Positions 39,433 through 50,100 of a DNA stretch of 64,000 nt are shown here, piece after piece. Both the position numbers and the translations under genes were made by a program. Each line of letters begins with the position of its first letter. The first letter of the stretch is position 1. Under the pieces are notes generated by a model. It saw only the letters and a list, made by a program, of their open reading frames with translations. It was not told where the DNA came from and made no database searches. Source of the DNA: Leptodactylus fallax (lineage: Eukaryota > Chordata > Amphibia > Anura > Leptodactylidae); contig CAMRHE010000651.1 of assembly GCA_947044405.1 (NCBI GenBank), forward strand, positions 411,001 to 475,000. The letters are read 5' to 3'.

Positions 39433-42400
39433 CTCTGTTGTCAGCCATGTCAGGAGGGGAAAGGCCGACTGTAGGACAGGGGAATACAATCTATTACTAT
39501 CTGTTATCAGCCACGTCAGGAGGAGAGAGGCCGACTGTAGGACAGGGGAATACAATCTATTACTATCTGTTATCAGCCATGTCAGGAGGGGAGAGGCCGA
39601 CTGTAGGACAGGGGAATACAATCTATTACTATCTGTTATCAGCCACGTCAGGAGGGGAGAGGCCGACTGTAGGACAGGGGAATACAATCTATTACTATCG
39701 TTACGCCAGCAGGGAGGAGGCTGTTATCAGCCATGCTATCTGTTATCAGCCAGGTGGGCAGGAGAGGCCGACTGTAGGACAGGGGAATACAATCTATTAC
39801 TATCTGTTATCAGCCATGTCAGGAGGGGAGAGGCCGACTGTAGGACAGGGGAATACAATCTATTACTATCTGTTATCAGCCACGTCAGGAGAGGAGAGGC
39901 TGGCTGTAGGACAGGGGAATACAATCTATTACTATCTGTTATCAGCCACGTCAGGAGGAGAGAGGCCGACTGTAGGACAGGGGAATACAATCTATTACTA
40001 TCTGTTATCAGCCATGTCAGGGGGGGAGAGGCCGACTGTAGGACAGGGGAATACAATCTATTACTATCTGTTATCAGCCATGTCAGGAGGGGAGAGGCCG
40101 ACTGTAGGACAGGGGAATACAATCTATTACTATCTGTTATCAGCCACGTCAGGAGGAGAGAGGCCGACTGTAGGAAAGGGGAATACAATCTATTACTATC
40201 TGTTATCAGCCATGTCAGGAGAGGAGAGGCCGACTGTAGGACAGGGGAATACAATCTATTACTATCTGTTATCAGCCATGTCAGGAGAGGAGAGGCCGAC
40301 TGTAGGACAGGAGAATACAATCTATTACTATCTGTTATCAGCCATGTCAGGAGGGGAGAGGCCGACTGTAGGACAGGGGAATACAATCTATTACTATCTG
40401 TTATCAGCCACGTCAGGAGGAGAGAGGCCGACTGTAGGACAGGGGAATACAATCTATTACTATCTGTTATCAGCCATGTCAGGAGAGGAGAGGCCGACTG
40501 TAGGACAGGGGAATACAATCTATTACTATCTGTTATCAGCCACGTCAGGAGAGGAGAGGCCGACTGTAGGACAGGGGAATACAATCTATTACTATCTGTT
40601 ATCAGCCACGTCAGGAGGAGAGAGGCCGACTGTAGGACAGGGGAATACAATCTATTACTATCTGTTATCAGCCATGTCAGGAGGGGAGAGGCCGACTGTA
40701 GGACAGGGGAATACAATCTATTACTATCTGTTATCAGCCATGTCAGGAGGGGAGAGGCCGACTGTAGGACAGGGGAATACAATCTATTACTATCTGTTAT
40801 CAGCCACGTCAGGAGGGGAGAGGCCGACTGTAGGACAGGGGAATACAATCTATTACTATCTGTTATCAGCCATGTCAGGAGGGGAGAGGCCGACTGTAGG
40901 ACAGGGGAATACAATCTATTACTATCTGTTATCAGCCCTGTCAGGAGAGGAGAGGCCGACTGTAGGACAGGGGAATACAATCTATTACTATCTGTTATCA
41001 GCCATGTCAGGAGGAGAGGCCGACTGTAGGACAGGGGAATACAATCTATTACTATCTGTTATCAGCCATGTCAGGAGAGGAGAGGCCGACTGTAGGACAG
41101 GGGAATACAATCTATTACTATCTGTTATCAGCCATGTCAGGAGGGGAGAGGCCGACTGTAGGACAGGGGAATACAATCTATTACTATCTGTTATCAGCCA
41201 TGTCAGGAGGGGAGAGGCCGACTGTAGGACAGGGGACTACAATCTATTACTATCTGTTATCAGCCACGTCAGGAGAGGAGAGGCCGACTGTAGGACAGGG
41301 GAACACAATCTATTACTATCTGTTATCAGCCATGTCAGGAGGGGAGAGGCCGACTGTAGGACAGGGGACTACAATCTATTACTATCTGTTATCAGCCATG
41401 TCAGGAGAGGAGAGGCCGACTGTAGGACAGGGGAATACAATCTATTACTATCTGTTATCAGCCATGTCAGGAGAGGAGAGGCCGACTGTAGGACAGGGGA
41501 ATACAATCTATTACTATCTGTTATCAGCCATGTCAGGAGGGGAGAGGCCGACTGTAGGACAGGGGAATACAATCTATTACTATCTGTTATCAGCCATGTC
41601 AGGAGAGGAGAGGCCGACTGTAGGACAGGGGAATACAATCTATTACTATCTGTTATCAGCCATGTCAGGAGGGGAGAGGTCCGACTGTAGGACAGGGGAA
41701 TACAATCTATTACTATCTGTTATCAGCCATGTCAGGAGGGGAGAGGCCGACTGTAGGACAGGTGACTACAATCTATTACTATCTGTTATCAGCCATGTCA
41801 GGAGAGGAGAGGCCGACTGTAGGACAGGGGAATACAATCTATTACTATCTGTTATCAGCCATGTCAGGAGAGGAGAGGCCGACTGTAGGACAGGGGAATA
41901 CAATCTATTACTATCTGTTATCAGCCATGTCAGGAGAGGAGAGGCCGACTGTAGGACAGGGGAATACAATCTATTACTATCTGTTATCAGCCATGTCAGG
42001 AGAGGAGAGGCCGACTGTAGGACAGGGGAATACAATCTATTACTATCTGTTATCAGCCATGTCAGGAGGGGAGAGGCCGACTGTAGGACAGGGGAATACA
42101 ATCTATTACTATCTGTTATCAGCCATGTCAGGAGGGGAGAGGCCGACTGTAGGACAGGGGAATACAATCTATTACTATCTGTTATCAGCCATGTCAGGAG
42201 AGGAGAGGCCGACTGTAGGACAGGGGAATACAATCTATTACTATCTGTTATCAGCCATGTCAGGAGGGGAGAGGCCGACTGTAGGACAGGGGAATACAAT
42301 CTATTACTATCTGTTATCAGCCACGTCAGGAGGGGAGAGGCCGACTGTAGGACAGGGGAATACAATCTATTACTATCTGTTATCAGCCATGTCAGGAGAG

Positions 42401-43558
42401 GCCGACTGTAGGACAGGGGAATACAATCTGTTACTATCTGTTATCAGCCATGTCAGGAGAGGAGAGGCCGACTGTAGGACAGGGGAATACAATCTATTAC
42501 TATCTGTTATCAGCCATGTCAGGAGGGGAGAGGCCGACTGTAGGACAGGGGAATACAATCTATTACTATCTGTTATCAGCCATGTCAGGAGGGGAGAGGC
42601 CGACTGTAGGACAGGTGACTACAATCTATTACTATCTGTTATCAGCCATGTCAGGAGAGGAGAGGCCGACTGTAGGACAGGGGAATACAATCTATTACTA
42701 TCTGTTATCAGCCATGTCAGGAAGGGAGAGGCCGACTGTAGGACAGGGGACTACAATCTATTACTATCTGTTATCAGCCGTGTCAGGAGAGGAGAGGCCG
42801 ACTGTAGGACAGGGGAATACAATCTATTACTATCTGTTATCAGCCATGTCAGGAGAGGCCGACTGTAGGACAGGGGAATACAATCTATTACTATCTGTTA
42901 TCAGCCATGTCAGGAGGGGAGAGGCCGACTGTAGGACAGGGGAATACAATCTATTACTATCTGTTATCAGCCATGTCAGGAGAGGAGAGGCCGACTGTAG
43001 GACAGGGGAATACAATCTATTACTATCTGTTATCAGCCATGTCAGGAGAGGAGAGGCCGACTGTAGGACAGGGGAATACAATCTATTACTATCTGTTATC
43101 AGCCATGTCAGGAGAGGCCGACTGTAGGACAGGTGACTACAATCTATTACTATCTGTTATCAGCCATGTCAGGAGAGGCCGACTGTAGGACAGGGGAATA
43201 CAATCTATTACTATCTGTTATCAGCCATGTCAGGAGAGGCCGACTGTAGGACAGGGGAATACAATCTATTACTATCTGTTATCAGCCATGTCAGGAGGGG
43301 AGAGGCCGACTGTAGGACAGGGGAATACAATCTATTACTATCTGTTATCAGCCATGTCAGGAGAGGAGAGGCCGACTGTAGGACAGGGGAATACAATCTA
43401 TTACTATCTGTTATCAGCCATGTCAGGAGAGGAGAGGCCGACTGTAGGACAGGGGAATACAATCTATTACTATCTGTTATCAGCCATGTCAGGAGAGGCC
43501 GACTGTAGGACAGGTGACTACAATCTATTACTATCTGTTATCAGCCATGTCAGGAGAG
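39433..43558. repeat. 66-bp tandem array, about 63 copies
   Basis: The unit contains GGCCGACTGTAGGACAGGGG, then AATACAATCTATTACTATCT and GTTATCAGCCATGTCAGGAG. Shorter forms have lost 2 or 6 bp in the GAGGAGAGG tract; 2-bp losses switch the open frame. Since 66 is a multiple of 3, long frames exist on both strands (547, 750 and 447 codons plus; 414 codons minus), none with real protein features. One rearranged unit lies at about 39697-39770. Variants such as CAGGTGACTAC recur in the 41.7, 42.6, 43.1 and 43.5 kb region, which suggests local block duplication. Confidence 0.96.
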
Positions 43559-45389
43559 GAGCAATTGATAGTAGGACAGGACGGAGTCGCTGGCCCTTTC
43601 TCCAGGTGTCATCTTGTAGTTTATCCTCCTTATATTGTGGGTCTTGGGGTCACAGGGATTCTCACCTGAGCAGACATATACGGTAAGGGTTATACTGGGT
43701 CACTCACTGCAAGGCTAGGGCTAATGATGACTTTGGCCACGACTACCATCATATAACCAAAGATTGCTCTCGACCCCTCCACTAGTGTAAGTGAATGGAG
43801 CTGTATGATGACCCGCAGGGTGTTATTGCTTCTATTAACAAAAAGATTTTGTAGTCTTGTTTTGGGTTTTTTTTTGTTTTTATTTGTGATAATCTTTTCA
43901 TACAGGACAGAAGTCATAGCCCTGGCCTAATGTAAAAATGACATTCTCATTTGGAAAATAATTTCCCAGGTTTCTGGTTGAACCAGTGGGGCAATCCCTC
44001 TCTGAAGTGTCAGGTAGAGCGAGGCCGCCCCCGTAGATCCCCCCATTGTCTTACATGTTAGATCCGTGTCACATGCAGGAGCTGTGTCTATGTCCATGTG
44101 TCACTGCTTGCAGTATAAGCTCTGGACTCTCTTGTGCTGTTTGATGTTAGTTTTGGTAGTTGCCCCATGTTATTGCCCCGAGTTCCTGGATGTTTCTGGC
44201 TTTCTCTGTAATGACAATAGGCGGCTGCGCTGCCAGCTGTGTACAGAGGGGAGCAATACCCCTGGGTATAGGCAGGAGGGCACTGGACTGGGCAGGGTCT
44301 GTCACTGCTCTCCGTTTAGTGGATTCTTATTTTTATCTGCTTCTGGAAAAGTTGAGTGACAACCAACGTGGCTGCTGTTACAGCTGGGGGGGGGGGCATA
44401 GTCTGGACCGCTCAGCAGTAAACTTGTGTAGCTACATTGGTGTGGAGGACGGGACTCTGTGTAAAGACATTCACATTAGACTTTCGACCATTTCGACTGA
44501 TGATTGGACAGGAAAATACGGCAAATGTTGTTGACTTGTGATGGCCGATGGCGGAGTTTACCAAAACAAGATTTGCTGTGTTAGATATTTCCGACCATTG
44601 GTCTGTGTTTGGCATGTTCACCGATGATTTCCCGACTTGTGCAGTCTCGCTGCGCCTCATGGCAGTTTAATTGTTAATATTGATGGTCACATGGTGTCTG
44701 AAATCTATGGTGTAACCGGCGGCAGCGAAATTATAAGAAACTTCTGAAGACGACGACTCCGGGACTTGTAGTTACAATTTATTATTCATTATTTTAGAGT
44801 TATTATTCAGAATTAATTTGCCCTGTTTTCCTTTATTATTGGTTTTTATTCACACCTTGTGCTCCTATTGTGGTTTTGCTGCAGATTGCGCTGTGAATGT
44901 AATGTGTGAATAACCTGCGGTGATATACTGCTATCTATATACCCAGCTACATGCTGTATACACCACTCACAGTGACACCTGTTGATTTGAACCTTTGCAA
45001 TGTAAGAGACTGAACAGAAGTCCGCAGGTTGGCCGCAGATAAGACCCCCCTATTTTAGGCGTTTTTTGCTGCTGCGATTTTGTGCTGGACATTCAGCTGC
45101 ATTTTTGCTACGCGTGACCTTAACCTAAGACAGAAGTCTGGTGTAGAGGCAGCAAGGTCACCGGCAATGACAAACAAGTGCCCGGGATTTAAGGAGACAG
45201 TGCTGGATTGCTGAGAGTGCTCCAGGACTGGGGTGACTGTATCATATGTACAACTGAACAGTGGCCCTGTACACCATGGGGCCCACTGCTGCGCTACCTA
45301 CAGTTTACTGGGGACATGCAAGGGGTTCCCATAGATCAGAATAACTGGAGGATCGCCGCATGGACTATGTGGCCGCTATGCTGCCTGAC
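43559..45389. other. Low-repeat spacer, no gene recognised
   Basis: This is 1.8 kb of mostly single-copy DNA with a G11 run at 44386-44396 and a T-rich tract near 43866-43885. Plus-strand frames at 44066-44359, 44160-44534 and 45208-45393 were inspected. The first begins with a hydrophobic stretch, but there is no recognisable family and the frames overlap each other, so I do not call a gene. Confidence 0.55.
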
Positions 45390-47159
45390 CTGACTCTTGA
45401 TTGGCTCAGAAAGTGGTAATTGCATTACGACGGCTGCTGATTGGCTCAGGAAGGGGAAGTTACATGAGGGCGACTGCTGATTGGCCAAAGAGGGGAAGTT
45501 ACATGAGAGTGGCTGCTGATTGGCTCAGCAAGGGGAAGTTACATGAGAGCCGCTGCTGATTGGCCAAGGAGGGGAAGTTACATGAGAGAGGCTGTTGATT
45601 GGCCAAGGAGGGGAAGTTACATGAGAGTGGCTGCTGATTGGCTCAGGAGAGGAAGTTACATGAGGGCGACTGCTGATTGGCCAAGGAGGGGAAGTTACAT
45701 GAGGGCGGCTGCTGATTGGCTCAGGAAGGGGAAGTTACATGAGAGCGGCGCTGCTGATTGGCTCAGGAGGGGAAGTTACATGAGAGCCCGCTGCTGTTGG
45801 CCAGGGGGCCGGGGCCGGGGGGCGGCGCGGCAGGGGAAGTTACAGGGGCGCTGATGGCCCAGGAGGGGGAGGGGGGGGGGGGGGGGGGGGGCGGGGGGGG
45901 GTCGGGGGGGCTGCTGATTGGCCAAGGAGGGGAAGTTACATGAGGCTGCTGATTGCCAGGAAGGGAAGTTACATGAGAGCGGCTGCTGATTGGCTCAAGG
46001 AAGGAGGGAAGTTACATGAGAGCGACTGCTGATTGGCCAAGGAGCGGGTGTTGCTCGGAAGGTAGGGGGCGTGAGAGTGGCTGCTGATTGGCCAAGGAAG
46101 GGAAGTTACATGAGAGTGGCTGCTGATTGGCCAAGGAGGGGAAGTTACATGAGGGCGGCTGCTGATTGGCTCAGGAAGGGGAAGTTACATGAGAGTGGCT
46201 GCTGATTGGCCAAGGAGGGGAAGTTACATGAGGGCGGCTGCTGATTGGCTCAGGAAGGGGAAGTTACATGAGAGCGACTGCTGATTGGCCAAGGAGGGGA
46301 AGTTACGTGAGAGTGGCTGCTGATTGGCTCAGGAGAGGAAGTTACATGAGAGCCGCTGCTGATTGGCTCAGGAAGGGGAAGTTACATGAGAGCGGCTGCT
46401 GATTGGCCAAGGAAGGGAAGTTACATGAGAGCGGCTGCTGATTGGCCAAGGAGGGGAAGTTACATGAGGGCGACTGCTGATTGGCTCAGGAAGGGAAGTT
46501 ACATGAGGGCGGCTGCTGATTGGCCAAGGAGGGGAAGTTACATGAGGGCGGCTGCTGATTGGCCAAGGAGGGGAAGTTACATGAGAGCGGCTGCTGATTG
46601 GCTCAGGAGAGGAAGTTACATGAGGGCGACTGCTGATTGGCTCAGGAGAGGAAGTTACATGAGAGTGGTTGCTGATTGGCCAAGGAAGGGAAGTTACATG
46701 AGAGTGGCTGCTGATTGGCCAAGGAGGGGAAGTTTACATGAGGGCGACTGCTGATTGGCCAAGGAGGGGAAGTTACATGAGGGCGACTGCTGATTGGCCA
46801 AGGAGGGGAAGTTACATGAGGGCGACTGCTGATTGGCCAAGGAGGGGAAGTTACATGAGGGCGGCTGCTGATTGGCCAAGGAGGGGAAGTTACATGAGGG
46901 CGGCTGCTGATTGGCCAAGGAGGGGAAGTTACATGAGGGCGGCTGCTGATTGGCCAAGGAGGGGAAGTTACATGAGAGCGGCTGCTGATTGGTCAAGGAG
47001 GGGAAGTTACATGAGAGCGGCTGCTGATTGGTCAAGGAGGGGAAGTTATATGAGAGCGGCTGCTGATTGGCTCAGGAAGGGGAAGTTACATGAGAGCGGC
47101 TGCTGATTGGCTCAGGGAAGGGGAAGTTACATGAGAGCGGCTGCTGATTGGCTCAGGAA
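45390..47159. repeat. 39-bp tandem array with an inverted CCAAT box in each of about 45 units
   Basis: The unit core is GCTGATTGGCCAAGGAGGGG, then AAGTTACATGAGAGCGG. The two main subtypes are GATTGGCCAAGGA and GATTGGCTCAGGA. Almost every unit has CTGATTGG, the reverse complement of CCAATCAG, which is a close match to the NF-Y site. Since 39 is a multiple of 3, frames such as MRAAADWPRRGSY repeats stay open but are artefacts. The array is broken by a MITE pair at 47160-47886 and resumes at 47893. Confidence 0.95.
45786..45912. other. Disordered G-rich segment inside the 39-bp array
   Basis: The regular units give way to GGGGCCGGGGCCGGGGGGCG and then long G runs broken by single C, A or T, before normal units return. 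No other copy looks like this. It is either a true G-rich expansion or, more likely, low-quality consensus sequence. A second disturbed unit lies at about 46040-46075. Confidence 0.7.
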
Positions 47160-47506
47160 GGGTGTGTTCACATGGAGGAATTTGCTGCGGATTTGGGGGA
47201 GGATTTCGGGGCCCCGAATCCGGAGCAGATTCCTCCCAGAATCCGCCTCCCATTGTTTTGAATGGGAGGCAGAGATCCGCAGCAGGATGCGGAAAAAAGA
47301 AGCGTCCTGCTCAATCTTGGCGGTGATTCAGGCCGCGGGGTCTACGGCTCGAGGCTCCCTCCTGATTGGGTCTATTCATCCGGGCCTAATCAGGAGCGGA
47401 ATGTTTATGCACTGCATCGGAATCCCGTCGCGGCTACACTGCGGCAAAAATGTCGGCAGAGGAAAATGAAGAGGAATTCCTCTTCTTTTTTCCGCCGTCT
47501 GAACAT
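47160..47506. mobile_element. MITE-like dispersed repeat, left of an adjacent pair
   Basis: It starts GGTGTGTTCACATGG inside a 39-bp unit and ends near TCCGCCGTCTGAACATA, an imperfect inverted copy of its start. The interior has TCCGCCTCCCATTG/CAATGGGAGG-type inverted words (ATCCGCCTCCCATTGTTTTG, AATGGGAGGCAGAGATCCGC). I recall similar elements with GTGTGAACATACCC ends as common in frogs. The open frames here (47107-47469, 47262-47582) are not convincing genes. Confidence 0.6.
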
Positions 47507-47886
47507 ATGGGTATGTTCACACATAGTTTTTTGCAGGTGGATTTTGACGCGGAATCTCATTCATTTCAATGGGAGTCAGTAGCAGTTTTTTTCCACTAGA
47601 TGATTTTTTCTACTAGCAGAAAAAAAAGCGGCATGACTTATCTTCAGGCAGATTCCGCCTTAAAAAACCCATTGAAATCAATGGGAGGCGGAAAAACCGC
47701 TAGCGTTTTTGACGTGGTTTTCGACGCGTTTTTTTTAAAGAGAAGCTTCCAGGTCCATACAGTGTGCTGGAGCAAAAAAAAAAATGTGACAAAAACACGT
47801 CAAAAAACGCATCATGTAAAAAAACTGTTTCCTAATTCCTGAAGCAGATTTTTTCAGCTTGCAAAAAACTCTGTGTGAACACACCC
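47507..47886. mobile_element. MITE-like dispersed repeat, right of an adjacent pair
   Basis: The ends read GGGTATGTTCACACATAGTT (47508 on) and AACTCTGTGTGAACACACCC (to 47886), which are inverted copies. The interior carries CATTTCAATGGGAGTCAG, CCCATTGAAATCAATGGGAG and GTTTTTGACGTGG/ACACGTCAAAAAACGC inverted words, so most of the 380 bp can fold back on itself. It lies directly against the left element, and normal 39-bp units flank the pair. It has no coding capacity. Confidence 0.65.
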
Positions 47887-47892
47887 ATAGCC

Positions 47893-47974
47893 GAAGGGGA
47901 AGTTTTACATGAGGGCGGCTGCTGATTGGCTCAGGAAGGGGAAGTTTTACATGAGGGCGGCTGCTGATTGGCTG
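47893..47974. repeat. Last two units of the 39-bp CCAAT-box array
   Basis: GAAGGGGAAGTTTTACATGA followed by GGGCGGCTGCTGATTGGCTC appears twice right of the MITE pair. Both copies read GTTTTACATG where most units to the left read GTTACATG, so these two share a private change. Confidence 0.9.
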
Positions 47975-50100
47975 CTCCCAGTTAACCCCTTCATGTCACC
48001 TTGTGACTTGTATTATAGGTGTATGGACACTGCTGTAGCAGTAAGTACTCAGTGAGCTCTGCTGTGTCTGTCTGATCATCTCTGTGCACTCCTAGTACTT
48101 TTATTGAGAGAATTGCTGCGATGTGGCGCCGCGGTGTAGGGAATCAGAGTATCACTGGATGTCTGCATCATCTGCTTGAGGCTTGTCTTCAGGATATAAC
48201 TACAGTTGATATTAAGGGTGGGTTTAGGGTGTAAAAGATTTTGTGCAGCACTTGCTGCCATGTTTCCTTGGATGGTCGCCTGGATGTGAGCTATCCTGGG
48301 GGCCCTGCTGTATATTATCACCACCCTGAATAGTATACAAAAACATTGTATGCCAGGATTGGAGGACTCGGCATCGCCCCCACCTGGAGGTCAGAATCAC
48401 TGCTGCATTTTAGAACTGCCCTGCTTGACATTGGGCCTTTCCCAGTTCCTTACAGGGTTGCTCAGATCTAAGCTGCTGTTTTCCTCCCACTCTCGTCCCA
48501 AGAGCTTGCACTTCTGATAATGTTTTGCAGTCCCTGTGTATAATGGCAGCGGAGCGATTATCACGTCTGATCATTAGAATTAGGTGTCTCCTCGCTTCTT
48601 ACTTAATTACCCCCCAAACACCTGCTGCTATTACTGAGCCTCAGACGCCACAGTAACACATCGTAGGCTGCGATAAAACACAGGAAACGCGGAAGCATTG
48701 TCTATAATCTGTGCTGAATAAACGCCTTCCCTAATCTCAAGAAGCCGGAAGAATGACAAATATCGTACTATAAACCGTCCGGTAATTATAGCTGAGAGTA
48801 GTTATTTCTGGATCACCATGAACTACATTGTATCCAGCTGTGCATACAGTATATACACATGTAGCCTGTATACAGTATATAGGACCTTGTTCACACTGTA
48901 CGTGGCACGCATAGCAGTCTATTGGCCTATACTTCCATATTCTTCAGCATCATATACAGAGCGTGATCTATGGCCATAAAGTTGGCTATAATGGTATGAT
49001 ATTGCTCATTATTGTGGTTAATGCTGACCTATAGGGGGCGCAAAAAAGGTGCAATTGCTCCTTTCTAATGCATTTTAACCTGACGGTCTCTTTTACACTG
49101 TCCATGGACTGAAGGGCATTGTATAACTATAAGTATAACTACAGCGTGAAAAGGATCTTCATTTAGACCACGCCCCCTTATTCCGCCAAAAAGCAAAAGT
49201 GGCAAGAGCAGCATTACAGCCTGAAAAAAAGGTGCAAATGCTTCAATAAAGGAGTTGGGGTATACTTGACCTCAGAGCTGTATTCAGCATGCAGTCACAG
49301 GCTGAGGCTGGCTGTTGTAACCTGACACTTGCCTTGCTCAGGTGCCTGTGATTACATATTAAGTATTACTTAGCATTACAGGAGTTGGGGTATACTTGAC
49401 CTCAGAGCTGTATTCAGCATGCAGTCACAGGCTGAGGCTGGCTGTTGTAACCTGACACTCGCCTTGCTCAGGTGCCTGTGATTACTTTAGTTTTCAGGCT
49501 CTGTGTTCTTACTTTCTGCGCCTTTCCCTGGACTCGGCCTGGACTTCTGATATTTTGCTGCTTTTCTTGTGGCTGTTCCCATGCTCTCCTGGAAATGGCA
49601 TGGATAGCTAGGCTGATTGTCCATTCCGGAGCCTGGGAAAGCTGTGTGGCGGTCACTCTTGATGCTGCCCCAGATTTTCTAGGTTCATATAGAACTCAGT
49701 AATAGGATTTATGTTGACAGACAACATTTCTAGGTTTTATGTGAATTGTGGGCTTTATTGGAGTTTAGTCCTGTCATGTGACCTGGCGGTGCTCGGATTC
49801 TATAGTTTGTGTACTCAGGCTCCTCGTATTTGCGTTTGTTTCTGTGGATATTCTGCATTCCTCGTGCGATCGGTGTTTTGTGTTATAATCCTGGGTGACA
49901 AATATAATAAAATCTGAAATTTACTGGAATGTGACCTATTGTACTGAATAGATCTGACCTGTGGTACGACCAGAGCAGCTCTGCAGCCTCAACTACTCCT
50001 TTGTAAGCAGAACACAGCAGCACTGCATGTCCCTGTCCTGAACTCCTACTGAAACACTGTAACAAATCCACTGTAACAGCTGTAATGTGTAGAGTAGTAA
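47975..50100. other. Low-repeat spacer of 2.1 kb
   Basis: This is mostly single-copy DNA. The part at 48540-48840 is non-repetitive, balanced in base composition and free of low-complexity tracts, and could be a conserved non-coding element. Positions 49251-49485 hold a 130-bp tandem duplication. A frame at 49472-49702 and others at 48076-48324 and 49711-49917 lack recognisable protein features. AATAAA at 49908-49913 might be the end of an old retroelement. Confidence 0.5.
49251..49485. repeat. 130-bp tandem duplication (two copies)
   Basis: GGAGTTGGGGTATACTTGAC starts at 49251 and again at 49381. The shared ~105 bp, through CAGGTGCCTGTGATTAC, differ by about one base (GACACTTGCC/GACACTCGCC). 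Copy 1 has 25 further bases ending TTAGCATTACA before copy 2 begins. The near identity implies a recent event. Confidence 0.93.

Noticed and set aside
39386..43686. Repeat proteins of up to 750 codons (EERPTVGQGNTIYYYLLSAM and SHVRRGEADCRTGEYNLLLS)
   Set aside because: The 66-bp unit is a multiple of 3, so frames persist; two frames and the opposite strand are open at once and switch at 2-bp deletions. No conserved domain.
44066..44359. Small secreted protein with a hydrophobic N-terminus and several cysteines
   Set aside because: The frame overlaps another similar-length frame at 44160-44534, has no recognisable family and no splice or promoter support. Likely chance.
49472..49702. 76-codon Cys-rich frame beside the 130-bp duplication
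   Set aside because: A minus frame of similar length overlaps it, no family was recognised, and the region looks like dispersed repeat or retroelement debris.
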